Source: Thalassovita sp. (GTDB lineage Bacteria; Pseudomonadota; Alphaproteobacteria; Rhodobacterales; Rhodobacteraceae). Taken from it: a DNA stretch of 51,907 bases. Shown piece after piece: positions 31,260 to 40,113 of the stretch (position 1 is the stretch's first letter; every line of letters begins with the position of its first letter). The stretch is taken from positions 51,053 to 102,959 of the forward strand of contig JARGPB010000012.1 of the NCBI GenBank assembly GCA_029212905.1, read 5' to 3'. The notes below the pieces were generated by a model that saw only the letters and a program-made list of their open reading frames with translations, ran no database searches and had not been told where the DNA came from. A program made the translations under genes and the position numbers.

Positions 31260-32044
31260 CTCATTCTCCGCGTCGTGCTGAGGAGATCCTCCAGGCTTTG
31301 CGCCTGAAGCGACCGGAAGACATCAACCTTGAAGCCATTGCCTGGCTTCAAGGTGCCAAGGTTGACTACCGGGAAATGGACGGATGTGAGGCTTGCATCC
31401 ATGGTCGAGCTGACGTCGGCCGCGCGATAATCGCCGTGAATGACGCGCATGGAAATCTACGGCGCCAGAGGTTCTCCCTCGCACACGAACTGGGGCACTG
31501 GGAATGGCACAGGGGAGAACATCTGTTTTGTGCAAAAGAGGATATCGGGGGTAGCAAGGGGCGGGAACGAGGAATGTCCCGAGAGAAGGGCGCCAACCGG
31601 TTCGCCTCAGAGCTGTTGATGCCGGAGTTCATGCTCAAGAGCGCACTGAATGACTTCAGGAAATTCGATATGCGCACCGTCCGTCTTCTTTCGGACGCCT
31701 TTTCTGTCAGCAAGACGGCCATGGCGTATCGCTTGGTGGATCTGGATTTCGAGCCGAGCCTCCTGGCCTCTTACAGCCGCGGCGGCCTCAACTGGTTCAA
31801 GAGATCGAAGAGCGTCGGGGAGCGATGGTTCCTGCGTCGAACACTTGACCCGCAGAGCAACGCTCACGATATCCTGCACAAGGGAGCCCGGGACGACATC
31901 TCGCTGTCTCTTATGGACGCGGACACCTGGTTCGATACAGAGGGCGCCGATCGGTATGAGCTTGCTGAGCAGTCGTTCCGTGTGGGTGACGACGAGGTCA
32001 TGACCTTGCTGGTCCTGAAGAGCGAATACATGATGGCGCGATAA
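31256..32044 (+). CDS. ImmA/IrrE-family zinc metallopeptidase
   Basis: A 262-residue cytosolic protein with the HEXXH zinc motif at residues 77-81 (SLAHELGHWEWH) and a downstream Glu/Asn-containing helix (GANRFASELLMPEFML), the hallmark of ImmA/IrrE proteases that cut regulators after stress or mobile-element signals. The C-terminal ~100 residues may be a sensor domain. Coupled by ATGA to the small charged protein, which is its likely substrate or partner. Confidence 0.9.
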   Translation: MTHSPRRAEEILQALRLKRPEDINLEAIAWLQGAKVDYREMDGCEACIHGRADVGRAIIAVNDAHGNLRRQRFSLAHELGHWEWHRGEHLFCAKEDIGGSKGRERGMSREKGANRFASELLMPEFMLKSALNDFRKFDMRTVRLLSDAFSVSKTAMAYRLVDLDFEPSLLASYSRGGLNWFKRSKSVGERWFLRRTLDPQSNAHDILHKGARDDISLSLMDADTWFDTEGADRYELAEQSFRVGDDEVMTLLVLKSEYMMAR

Positions 32045-32083
32045 AAATTCACAACCTCAATAGCTTCTTCACCCAGCAAGTGC

Positions 32084-32293
32084 TCAAGCTGACTTAAATT
32101 TACCCACGCTGTATTGACGAGATGCCTCAGACTGTCTCTCAAGCATGCGTTCGTACACCTGCCGCTCCTGCTCTAGATCACGTGCTTGGTCGGCTTGCGC
32201 TTCACGTTCACAGCCTTTCGCATATCGCTTCAAAGCAATACATCTCTTGGGAAATGACAGTGCAGCGTTTGAGTTCAAGGTCAGTGGCTGCAT
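32084..32293 (-). CDS. Small coiled-coil hypothetical protein
   Basis: A 69-residue protein, mostly one charged helix (CEREAQADQARDLEQERQVY, ending SVGKFKSA). The start is 12 bases after the WGR gene stop on the same strand, so the two may be cotranscribed. There is no clear Shine-Dalgarno. It is called as real because its composition fits a coiled coil and no gene lies opposite. The family is unknown. Confidence 0.5.
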   Translation of the reverse strand: MQPLTLNSNAALSFPKRCIALKRYAKGCEREAQADQARDLEQERQVYERMLERQSEASRQYSVGKFKSA

Positions 32294-32305
32294 CGGGCCG
32301 CTTCT

Positions 32306-32578
32306 TCAAATTTCGCCCAATAATTTGTAGCCCCGCCGCTGCTTCGTCGCCGACAGCTTCATCAGAGCGTTGACCGCCCTGCCCTCGTCATCATGCTGTT
32401 CGATTAGCATCTGCCCTCTATACCCGATACGGCCCCATTCCCGCACAAGGCATGCGCCGCCAAACAGGTCCGGCTGAACGCTCATTCGATAGAAGCGCCG
32501 CATGTTGAGAGACGGGTCGATCCGCTTGAGATCGACCGTTGTCGGGAACACTTCCATTTGCTGCGATATGTCGAACAT
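32306..32578 (-). CDS. WGR-domain protein
   Basis: A 90-residue protein made almost wholly of a WGR domain, with FYRMSVQPDLFGGACLVREW followed by GRIGYRGQ and a C-terminal helix (NALMKLSATKQRRGYKL). WGR domains in bacteria occur alone on plasmids and in DNA-repair ligases and may bind nucleic acids. It sits at the boundary between the accessory island and the plasmid maintenance block. Confidence 0.85.
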   Translation of the reverse strand: MFDISQQMEVFPTTVDLKRIDPSLNMRRFYRMSVQPDLFGGACLVREWGRIGYRGQMLIEQHDDEGRAVNALMKLSATKQRRGYKLLGEI

Positions 32579-32662
32579 GTTGTTGGCGCCTCTCTCCGGA
32601 CCACAATATCAAGCGCTCTTCGACGTTTCCACAATGTTCTGTGCCGGATTGAAGTCGGGGGC

Positions 32663-33595
32663 TCACGCCCCCTTCTCGAACTTCATGACCGGGATGCCGA
32701 GCTTCTTGGCCTTGTCGGCGAGGTTTTCCTGGATACCGGTGCCGGGGAAGACAAGGACCCCGACCGGGAGCACATCCAGCATCGCATCGTTTCGTTTGAA
32801 GGGCGCGGCCTTGGCGTGCTTGGTCCAGTCAGGCTTGAAGGCGACCTGCGTCACGCCCCGAGACTCTGCCCATTTGGCGGCGATGAGTTCTGCGCCTTTG
32901 GGGCTTCCACCGTGCAGGAGGACCATGTCTGGATACTTGGTCCGGACCTGGTCGAGCTTACCCCAGATCAGGCGGTGATCATTGAAGTCGGTCCCGCCGG
33001 TGAGGGCGACCTTGGGACCAGCGGGAAGCATTACCTCGGTCTCGGCGCGGCGCTTGGCGGCCAGGAAGTCGCGGCTGTCGATGAGCGATGCGGTCATGTG
33101 CTGGCGGTTCACCATCGAGCCGGTGCGGGGGCGCCAGGTCGATCCCGTGTGATGGACGAACTCGGTGGCGGCGTGATCGCGCATCATGTCCATGCAGTTG
33201 CGCCGTTCGATCAGGGTCAGGCCTTCGGCCGTCAGGCGCTCAAGCTCGTTCGCCTTCACCTCGGAGCCGTCCTGCTCGCGCTGCAGGCGGCGCTGCGCCT
33301 GTTCGTTCTCATCGAGCGACCGCTCAACCCTCGCCGTGGCGCGGTGGAAGAGGTTGACCTGGCCCCAGAGCACCTCTTCGAGGTCGGGTTCCATACGGGT
33401 GTCTTCCAGGGTCGCGACGAGGGCGTCGAAGATGTCGGCGACGGCGACGGCGAGGCGCTGCCCATCGGGCATCGGGCGCGGATCGGGCTCGTCAAAGGGG
33501 CGATAGCCATAGAGCTGAAGCTCGTCGAGCGCATGGGCGGTCTGGGATGCGCTATGGGCGGGTTCATACGCGTCGTCGTGGGTCTGGATCGTCAT
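32663..33595 (-). CDS. DUF2493-domain protein
   Basis: A 310-residue protein. The C-terminal ~130 residues form the DUF2493 Rossmann-like domain (VALTGGTDFNDHRLIWGKLD, LLHGGSPKGAELIAAKWA, LPVGVLVFPGTGI), related to nucleotide-binding SLOG/DprA-like folds. The N-terminal part is a helical region (EEVLWGQVNLFHRATARVER). Such genes are constant members of alphaproteobacterial plasmid maintenance blocks; the biochemical role is unknown. ATG 33595 was chosen; the longer upstream extension is Arg-rich and non-conserved in look. Confidence 0.82.
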   Translation of the reverse strand: MTIQTHDDAYEPAHSASQTAHALDELQLYGYRPFDEPDPRPMPDGQRLAVAVADIFDALVATLEDTRMEPDLEEVLWGQVNLFHRATARVERSLDENEQAQRRLQREQDGSEVKANELERLTAEGLTLIERRNCMDMMRDHAATEFVHHTGSTWRPRTGSMVNRQHMTASLIDSRDFLAAKRRAETEVMLPAGPKVALTGGTDFNDHRLIWGKLDQVRTKYPDMVLLHGGSPKGAELIAAKWAESRGVTQVAFKPDWTKHAKAAPFKRNDAMLDVLPVGVLVFPGTGIQENLADKAKKLGIPVMKFEKGA

Positions 33596-33960
33596 CGGTT
33601 TCTTGCCTCCGGGCCTGTCTCGTCCGCGCGTCATCCCGCGCGGCCTTCATGGGCAGACCCGAGCCGTCGGAGCGGTTGCCCCTTCACCCCGGCTTCACCG
33701 GGGCCGGAACAGCGTGGAGGAGGTCGGCAGGGAAGCTATTTGTCTCGCGATGCAAAGGCGGCTTTGCCGCCGGCGGAAATAGGTTCCCTGCCGACCTTGC
33801 AGGGGCAAACGCTTTGACGGCCTGCCCATCTCTTGAAGGCCGCGCAGGGCTGACGGGTGGATGCGCAAGGACCGGGATGGGGTGAGGACGACGATCCAGT
33901 GCCACGACTGGGATGCTGCCTCCTGCCCCGCACTCCCAGCCCCCCCCTGCGCGATGCAGC
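33596..33960. other. Non-coding region with one large hairpin
   Basis: 365 bases between two minus-strand genes. Apart from the large inverted repeat listed separately, I see no gene or clear promoter here. Open frames on either strand are short, low in coding character and shadowed. Confidence 0.6.
33721..33797. repeat. 77-base near-perfect inverted repeat
   Basis: The arms at 33721-33741 and 33777-33797 are 21 bases long with one mismatch (AGGTCGGCAGGGAA plus TATTT against the complement). The 35-base centre contains a nested hairpin GGCGGC-TTT-GCCGCC. No flanking target duplication was seen. It could be an RNA leader, a terminator, a protein-binding site or a small MITE-like element. Confidence 0.75.
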
Positions 33961-34992
33961 TCAGCCCAATAGGCGATGCCGATCCTCTGGCCCGATCTGA
34001 CCTGCCAGATGCTGGCGCAGCGCGTCCTTGCCGTTCGCCCGAAGATCATCGTTGAAATCCCCGAGCCGCGGTTCCAGCACCCGCACGCGCACCCCGACCT
34101 CGGAGGCTCTGGCGCTCAACTTCTCTGCCGCGCGATGCCCGGCCGGATCGCGATCGATCGCGATGTAGAGGCGCTTCAGCCCCGCTGGCAGCAGGACCGC
34201 CCCGAGGTGACCCGAAGAGAGTGCCGCCCAGACGGGCAGACCTGGGAACGCCTCGGACAGGGACAGCATGGTCTCGATGCCTTCGCCGATGACGAGGATG
34301 TCATCCTGCGGGGTCAGCCTGACAGCATTGCCGAGGAGGTGACCCATAGCCCGACGCTCTGGCTTCACTGCCGCCTTCCCCTGCCCGTCAGCGGCCAACC
34401 AGGTGCGATGCACGCCCTGAACGGCCCCTGCCCCATCGGTGACCGCCGCGATTATCGCAGGTCTGGGGATACTCCGGGTCTGCCCCTCTTCCCGATGCCA
34501 GCACTTCGGGTGGAAGCGTAAGGCGCCGTTCGCCCCGAATTGGGTGATGCCTCGGGAACGGAGGTAGGTCTCAGCAAGCGTGCCTGTGATCGGGTTCGAG
34601 GCCGCGAACAAACGCGCCGCCGCCGCAGGAGTGCCACCGGGCGCCTTAGCCTTCCTCGGCTCTTGCCTATCCGGGACGACCGGCTGCGGACGGCCAAGAT
34701 GCGCTCGGGCCTCGGCGAGAAGGTCGGGGAAGCGCGTGATCCCCGTCCGGGCGCGGATGATGTCCAGGAGATCGCCATGCTCGCCTGTGGCCCCATCCAT
34801 AAACTTGCCCGCTGCCCCTCGTCCCGACGCAGGGCCCGTCAACCGCACGAAGAGCGACCGGCCGGGGTTGTTCTGCAGATCGCCGACGATCCAGTAGGAT
34901 CCTTCCCGCCGTCCGGCGGGAAGGTAGGCACGACAGACGCCTTCGGCATTTTCTGCCAGATCGCGCACGAGGTCTTCGGTCTCGGAATACAT
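33961..34992 (-). CDS. Toprim-domain primase-like protein
   Basis: A 343-residue protein. The N-terminal ~100 residues resemble the front part of plasmid toprim proteins (SYWIVGDLQNNPGRSLFVRL). The toprim core is clear: ILVIGEGIETMLSLSEAFPG with the catalytic Glu, then RLYIAIDRDPAGHRAAEKL with the DxD. No helicase domain follows, so it is a stand-alone primase-like or topoisomerase-like nucleotidyl enzyme, probably used in plasmid DNA synthesis on entry. It lies 3 bases after the helicase-methylase gene, so they are one operon. Confidence 0.85.
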   Translation of the reverse strand: MYSETEDLVRDLAENAEGVCRAYLPAGRREGSYWIVGDLQNNPGRSLFVRLTGPASGRGAAGKFMDGATGEHGDLLDIIRARTGITRFPDLLAEARAHLGRPQPVVPDRQEPRKAKAPGGTPAAAARLFAASNPITGTLAETYLRSRGITQFGANGALRFHPKCWHREEGQTRSIPRPAIIAAVTDGAGAVQGVHRTWLAADGQGKAAVKPERRAMGHLLGNAVRLTPQDDILVIGEGIETMLSLSEAFPGLPVWAALSSGHLGAVLLPAGLKRLYIAIDRDPAGHRAAEKLSARASEVGVRVRVLEPRLGDFNDDLRANGKDALRQHLAGQIGPEDRHRLLG

Positions 34993-34995
34993 GGG

Positions 34996-37900
34996 TCAAC
35001 AACCTCCGCGATCATGTAGCCTTGCAACAGGACAACGTGCAAGCAGACGATCCAGTATCGCGATGCCATCGGCGTCGGTCGGGCAAAACAGCCGAAGCTT
35101 CCAACTGATAATCTCCGAGAAGAAGCCATCGGCCTTGAGCCGATCCTTGGCTGCCTCCGAGAAGCCCGACAGTTCGATCCGGTTCGCGCCCATGACGCGC
35201 GAGCGGTACAATTCCATCCCTTCGGACAGGCACACCACGGTCTTGCCCTCCAGAACGAGGGCATGGATCTGAGCGGCCGAGAGCTTGGGCGCATCGGTGG
35301 CCAGCGTGGTCGCGACCCAGGCAGGCGAGACGCGGCGGCCGATGATGCGCTGCCCGTCATCGGTCTGCAGGCGATAGACCCGGGTTTCATCCTGGGGAAG
35401 CTGCTTCCAGATCGGCAGCAGCAGACCTGCCACGATGTGCAGCGTGGAGCCCGAAAACTCCGGCACCTCGGCCAGTTCCGCAGTCCACGCCGCAGTGAAG
35501 GCCGCGCGGTCGGCCTCGAGCCAGTGGGTGTCCTCCATGACCTTGGCCGGGACCGTGCTGGCATCAAGCGGGCGGATCAGGCGCAGGCGCGGCTCGATGG
35601 TACCATCGTCCAGCATGTGACTAGTGGCGGGAACCTGCACGGCAGCCCGGCCCGAGCGGCTGTTGATGAGACACCGCGCCTTCGGGTCATCCAGCCAGTC
35701 GAACGCATCCGCGAGCGAGGTCGGCGTGTTGCGGCGTTTCTCCGCGATGGTGAGAAGCTGGGTTTCTGCGCCGGAGCCGGGATGGGCGTAGATGACACGT
35801 GCGTCGGTCACTCGAAAGCTCTCGGCACGGAGTGTCTCGAGCCCGAGATCGTAGACCCCGGCGGCGATAGCACCCGCAATTCGCTGATCGAGCAGCTCCT
35901 CGAAGGCCGCGAACAGCACGGCCTGCATGTCGATCGTCAGCGCCAGCAGGCGATTGAGGAAAGTCGTGATCGGCGGCAAGTCGTCTTTTAGCCCGTTGTC
36001 GTCGGTCAGGCTGAGACCTGTCGCGTCCTCAAACGCCCCGAGCGAGCAGCCAACGACATCGCCACGATAGATGCGGCGGTAGAGTTGGCGCAAAGCATCA
36101 CGGGCGTAAGGCGACTCGAGGTTGTCCTCGGGTCGGAACAACCCTTGCCCGCCAGTCTGGCGCTGGCCGCGGGTGATCGCGCCAAGCGTGTCGAGACGAC
36201 GCGCGATGGTCGAGAGGAACCGCTTTTCCGCCTTCACATCGGTGGCGACCGGCCGGAACAGCGGCGGCTGCGCCTGATTGGTGCGGTTGGTGCGCCCGAG
36301 GCCCTGGATCGCCGCATCTGCCTTCCAGCCGGGTTCCAGGAGGTAGTGGACCCGCAAGCGCTGGTTCTTCGCCCCGAGATCGGCGTGGTAGCTGCGCCCG
36401 GTGCCCCCGGCATCCGAGAAGATCAGGATAGGCTTTTCGTCATCCATGAAGGCGGCGGTTTCCGCGAGGTTGGCCGAGACCGCCCGATTTTCCACGACGA
36501 GGCGCGCAGCACTTCCTTCGCCCTTGCGCACGATACGGCGCGACCGGCCCGTGACCTCGGCGACGAGGTCGGTGCCGAAGCGCTGGACGATCTGGTCGAG
36601 TGCGCCCGGCACGGGCGGAAGCGAAGCCAGTTTCTCGATCAGCGCATCGCGCCGTCGGACGGCCTCGCGGCATTCGACCGGTTGGCCGTCTCGCGTGACG
36701 GGGCGCGACGAAAGATTACCTTCGCTGTCGGTGAAAGGCTCGTAGAGCTGCACCGGGAAGGAATGGGCAAGGTAGTCCAGGACGTATTCCCTGGGGGTGA
36801 TGTCACAACGGATATCGTTCCATTCGTCAGTCGGGATATCCGTCAGGCGGCGTTCCATCAGTGCCTCGCCCGTCGAGACGATCTGGATGACCGCCGCATG
36901 ACCCGCAGCCAGATCGGCATCGATGGATGCAATCAGCGTGGGGGTCTTCATCGAGGTGAGCAAATGGCCGAAGAAGCGCTGTTTGGCGCTCTCGAAGGCT
37001 GACCGCGCGGCGGATTTCGCCTGACGGTTCAACGTGCCGCTCTCGCCAGAAATGTTCGCCGCATCTAACGCCGCGATCAGGTTGTTGTGAATGATGGCGA
37101 AGGCCCCGGCATAGGCATCGTAAATGCCGCGCTGCTCGGGGCTGAGCGCATGTTCGAGCATCTCGTATTCGACACCGTCATAGGACAGCGACCGCGCCGT
37201 GTAGAGACCGAGCGCCCGGAGGTCGCGGGCAAGAACCTCCATCGCCGCGACACCGCCAGCCTCAATGGCTTCCACAAATTCCGACCGGGTCTGAAAGGGG
37301 AAATCCTCCCCGCCCCAGAGCCCGAGACGCTGCGCGTAGGCGAGGTTGTGGACCGTCGTCGCGCCCGTGGCCGAGACATAGACCACGCGGGCATTCGGAA
37401 GTTTGTGCTGCAGGCGCAGACCCGCCCTGCCCTGCTGCGATGCCATGGTATCGCCCCGCTCGCCTTTGCCCCCGGCGGCATTCGCCATAGCATGGCTTTC
37501 GTCGAAGAGGATCACCCCGTCGAAATCCGCCCCGAGCCAGTCGACGATCTGGTCGACGCGGGATTTCTTGGCCGCCCGCTCTTCGGAGCGCAGCGTCGCA
37601 TAGGTGGTGAAGAGGATGCCCTCGGTCAGAGGGATGTCGCGCCCTTGTGCGAAACGCGACAGCGGCGTCACCAGAAGCCGCTCCTGGCCAAGCGCCGACC
37701 AGTCGCGCTGCGCATCCTCCAGAAGCTTGTCGCTCTTCGAGATCCAGAGCGCCTTGCGGCGGCCTTGGCACCAGTTGTCGAGCAGGATCCCAGCCGACTG
37801 GCGGCCCTTGCCCGCTCCGGTGCCATCGCCGAGGAAGAAGCCGCGGCGGAAGCGGACGGCGTCAGCGGCATCGTCCGGTGCAGCGGAGACCACGTCACCG

Positions 37901-39372
37901 GTCTCATCGACGGTCCAAGACCCAGTGAGATGCGCGCCATGCGCCTCCCCCGCGTAGATGACGGTCTCGAGCTGCGCGTCTGACAGCAGGCCGTCACGCA
38001 GGATGGCCGGGGGCAGCTTGGGGCGGTACGTGGGTTTCGGCGGTGCGACAGAGGCCATGGCCGCCGATTGCACAAGCTTGGTCGGGTGCGATGCGGCGTC
38101 TGGGATGTCGATAGCCTGCAAACGGAATGTCTCGTAGATCGCGTCGGACAGCCGTGCGGCATCTTCGTCCCCGGCGACGTCGCGAAGCGCGTAGTTTAGG
38201 TCTTCGACCTCGATCGGTATGTCTGATTTCGCCGGTTGAGCTGCGGAGGTCGCGCGGGATCGGCTGACGGGTTTGCGGGGGGTCGGGGCAGGACTTCCCG
38301 GGAAGAGGGAAGTGTGGCCCAGACTCACGGTAGCTGCCGGATCAAGCTCCAGGCGCGGCGGGACCTCGGCAGTGACCCGAGACATCAGATGTGCCACGTC
38401 CGGGGACGTGGGCTGGCGCAGGTCTGCGGTGGTGCCGCCCGGCTCACCGCCGCGGCATTTGTCAAAGACAGAAATCCGCGTCTCGAAGCTGGTGCCGTGC
38501 TTGGCGAAAGCTGCGCCCGACACCGCGCCGGAGAACACCAGATGCGCGGTCTCGGTCAGACGGCCGAAGGTCTCGGCCCAGGCAGGCGCATCCGGCGCGA
38601 AACCAGCTCCGGTAATGGCGACGAGCCGTCCGCCGGGGGCCAGACGCGCGAGGGCCGAGCGCAGATGCCGGGCCGTCGCCTCGGTCGACCGACCATCGAC
38701 ATTGGCTTGGGCCGAGAAGGGCGGGTTCATCAGGATGACGCTCGGGCGGGTCTCTTCGCCGAGATGATCATCGATCTGCGCGGCATCGAACCGGGTGACG
38801 GGGCGACCCGGGAAAAGCAGCCGAAGAAGGTCGGCGCGGGTGTCCGCCAACTCGTTCAGAGCCAGAGTGCCGCCGGCGATCTCGGCGAGGATCGCCAGAA
38901 GCCCGGTCCCGGCCGACGGCTCGAGGACGAGATCTCGGGGCGTGAGCTGTGCTGCCGCCACAGCCGTGAGCCCCATAGGCAGCGGCGTCGAGAATTGCTG
39001 AAAGCGCTCCATCTCTTCCGACCGCCGGGTGTGCGTGGGTAAGAGGCCTGCCACCTTGGCGAGGATCGGCAAGAGCGCCGCAGGCGAGCCGGCACGCGCA
39101 AGCAGCGCCCGACCGAACTTTTGCAGAAAGAGGATCTGCGCCACCTCACCCGCCTCATAGGCGAGCTTCCAGTCCCAGGCACCGGTCGCATCGGAACCGC
39201 CAAAGGCATGTTCCATCTCGCGGCGCAGGTGCAGCGCGTCGATCTGAAGTCCTTGCGCCAGATCGGGCTGCAGCGCTTCGGCAACAGCAACGATCGCAGG
39301 GGCAGGATTTGCTGCCAACGGAACAACGGGCGCAGGCAAGGACGCCTGCGCAACAGGGGCAAGATGGGTCAT
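34996..39372 (-). CDS. Strawberry-notch-like helicase with N-terminal methyltransferase domain
   Basis: A 1458-residue protein. Around residues 140-330 is a methyltransferase fold (LVLEPSAGTGLLAILAEIAG; SVILMNPPFSAQ, the NPPF catalytic motif). From ~480 is a DEAD-like helicase of the strawberry-notch type with Walker A near 517 (GDGTGAGKGRQSAG), DESHAMAN near 623 and the C-terminal GLGRTNRTNQ near 1023. The last ~300 residues are a plasmid-specific tail. It may methylate and remodel incoming plasmid DNA. ATG 39372 has GGAG 7 bases upstream. Confidence 0.9.
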   Translation of the reverse strand: MTHLAPVAQASLPAPVVPLAANPAPAIVAVAEALQPDLAQGLQIDALHLRREMEHAFGGSDATGAWDWKLAYEAGEVAQILFLQKFGRALLARAGSPAALLPILAKVAGLLPTHTRRSEEMERFQQFSTPLPMGLTAVAAAQLTPRDLVLEPSAGTGLLAILAEIAGGTLALNELADTRADLLRLLFPGRPVTRFDAAQIDDHLGEETRPSVILMNPPFSAQANVDGRSTEATARHLRSALARLAPGGRLVAITGAGFAPDAPAWAETFGRLTETAHLVFSGAVSGAAFAKHGTSFETRISVFDKCRGGEPGGTTADLRQPTSPDVAHLMSRVTAEVPPRLELDPAATVSLGHTSLFPGSPAPTPRKPVSRSRATSAAQPAKSDIPIEVEDLNYALRDVAGDEDAARLSDAIYETFRLQAIDIPDAASHPTKLVQSAAMASVAPPKPTYRPKLPPAILRDGLLSDAQLETVIYAGEAHGAHLTGSWTVDETGDVVSAAPDDAADAVRFRRGFFLGDGTGAGKGRQSAGILLDNWCQGRRKALWISKSDKLLEDAQRDWSALGQERLLVTPLSRFAQGRDIPLTEGILFTTYATLRSEERAAKKSRVDQIVDWLGADFDGVILFDESHAMANAAGGKGERGDTMASQQGRAGLRLQHKLPNARVVYVSATGATTVHNLAYAQRLGLWGGEDFPFQTRSEFVEAIEAGGVAAMEVLARDLRALGLYTARSLSYDGVEYEMLEHALSPEQRGIYDAYAGAFAIIHNNLIAALDAANISGESGTLNRQAKSAARSAFESAKQRFFGHLLTSMKTPTLIASIDADLAAGHAAVIQIVSTGEALMERRLTDIPTDEWNDIRCDITPREYVLDYLAHSFPVQLYEPFTDSEGNLSSRPVTRDGQPVECREAVRRRDALIEKLASLPPVPGALDQIVQRFGTDLVAEVTGRSRRIVRKGEGSAARLVVENRAVSANLAETAAFMDDEKPILIFSDAGGTGRSYHADLGAKNQRLRVHYLLEPGWKADAAIQGLGRTNRTNQAQPPLFRPVATDVKAEKRFLSTIARRLDTLGAITRGQRQTGGQGLFRPEDNLESPYARDALRQLYRRIYRGDVVGCSLGAFEDATGLSLTDDNGLKDDLPPITTFLNRLLALTIDMQAVLFAAFEELLDQRIAGAIAAGVYDLGLETLRAESFRVTDARVIYAHPGSGAETQLLTIAEKRRNTPTSLADAFDWLDDPKARCLINSRSGRAAVQVPATSHMLDDGTIEPRLRLIRPLDASTVPAKVMEDTHWLEADRAAFTAAWTAELAEVPEFSGSTLHIVAGLLLPIWKQLPQDETRVYRLQTDDGQRIIGRRVSPAWVATTLATDAPKLSAAQIHALVLEGKTVVCLSEGMELYRSRVMGANRIELSGFSEAAKDRLKADGFFSEIISWKLRLFCPTDADGIAILDRLLARCPVARLHDRGGC

Positions 39373-39490
39373 CGGGAAACTCCGGAATGAAGGACAGGAT
39401 CAGGCCCGGACACCCTATCTCGGGCAGCCTCGGACCTGATCTTTCCCGGCCCCTCTCTCCCTCTCGCACCAAGGTGTTCCCGACGCTTGG

Positions 39491-39519
39491 CTTGATTTTG
39501 TTCTTGTTATGTTCTATTT
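39491..39519 (+). promoter_or_regulatory. Promoter of the duplicated-repeat small protein
   Basis: TTGATT, a 17-base spacer, then TATTTT, 29 bases before the ATG at 39549. This stretch is distinctly AT-rich between the divergent helicase and small-protein genes. Confidence 0.5.
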
Positions 39520-39548
39520 TAGAACCAAGCCAGAAAGGGGGTTCCACA

Positions 39549-39845
39549 ATGGAAAGCACCAAGCACGCCCTGCCCGTAACGCCCAAGCAGATTGCCTATG
39601 CGCGGTCGCTCGCCCTGCGCAACCGAACGCTCCTGCCCTGGGAGGTTCAGCAAGACCGGCGATCTTTGAGCGCTTGGATCGAGGCTCAGGCCCAGATGAA
39701 ACCGGTATCGGACATGGACCGGCTGCCCACGTCCAAGCAGGTGGCCTTCGCTGAGAAACTCGCCCGGATCAAAAGGCGCGCCGTTCCGGACGAATGCTTC
39801 CGCGACAAGGGGCTCATGTCGAAGTGGATCGACGGGAACAAGTGA
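39549..39845 (+). CDS. Small protein with two internal repeat units
   Basis: A 98-residue basic protein with two similar ~40-residue units. The first is LPVTPKQIAYARSLALRNRT with SLSAWIEAQ. The second is LPTSKQVAFAEKLARIKRRA with LMSKWIDGN. The unit (TxKQxxxAxxLA...SxWI) resembles short helical repeats tied to DNA-related proteins, but I cannot name the family. An AAAGGGGG site lies 8 bases upstream of the ATG. It is divergent from the helicase gene, and a role in regulating that block is possible. Confidence 0.75.
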   Translation: MESTKHALPVTPKQIAYARSLALRNRTLLPWEVQQDRRSLSAWIEAQAQMKPVSDMDRLPTSKQVAFAEKLARIKRRAVPDECFRDKGLMSKWIDGNK

Positions 39846-40058
39846 CAGGAACGGGGCGCTCGTCCCCCGACGAACGGGGTCACAGGCCTGCGGTATCTTC
39901 ACACGTCATAACTCTGAGCTTGGAAAAGCCATTCCTGGTGAAGGTCGACTAGAAGCAGAATAGTGGGATGACCAAGCGCCACCGCACCATATTGGGCTGA
40001 GAGTTTGCCTCGCCAAATCTTCTTGGATTTCCGTAAGTAGATGTATAAAAAGCGAAAA

Positions 40059-40088
40059 CCCGCGAGGACCTGTAACGGCTGTCGCGGG
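40059..40088. terminator. Hairpin between two plus-strand genes, possible terminator
   Basis: CCCGCGA and TCGCGGG pair around a 16-base loop. A T-rich flank exists on the minus side (GGTTTTCGCTTTTT), so as a terminator it would act best leftward. The plus side has only TT. It lies between the repeat-protein gene and the Abi-like gene. Confidence 0.4.
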
Positions 40089-40113
40089 CTTCTAAGGGTT
40101 TGAAGGCCTGACT

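Noticed and set aside
32558..33817. 419-codon plus-strand frame over the DUF2493 gene
   Set aside because: Antisense shadow; the DUF2493 motifs are on the minus strand.
40059..40088. Possible tRNA or attachment site at the GC hairpin
   Set aside because: Only one stem is present; there is no cloverleaf, no anticodon arm, no TTCGAATC-type T arm and no second copy that would mark att sites.
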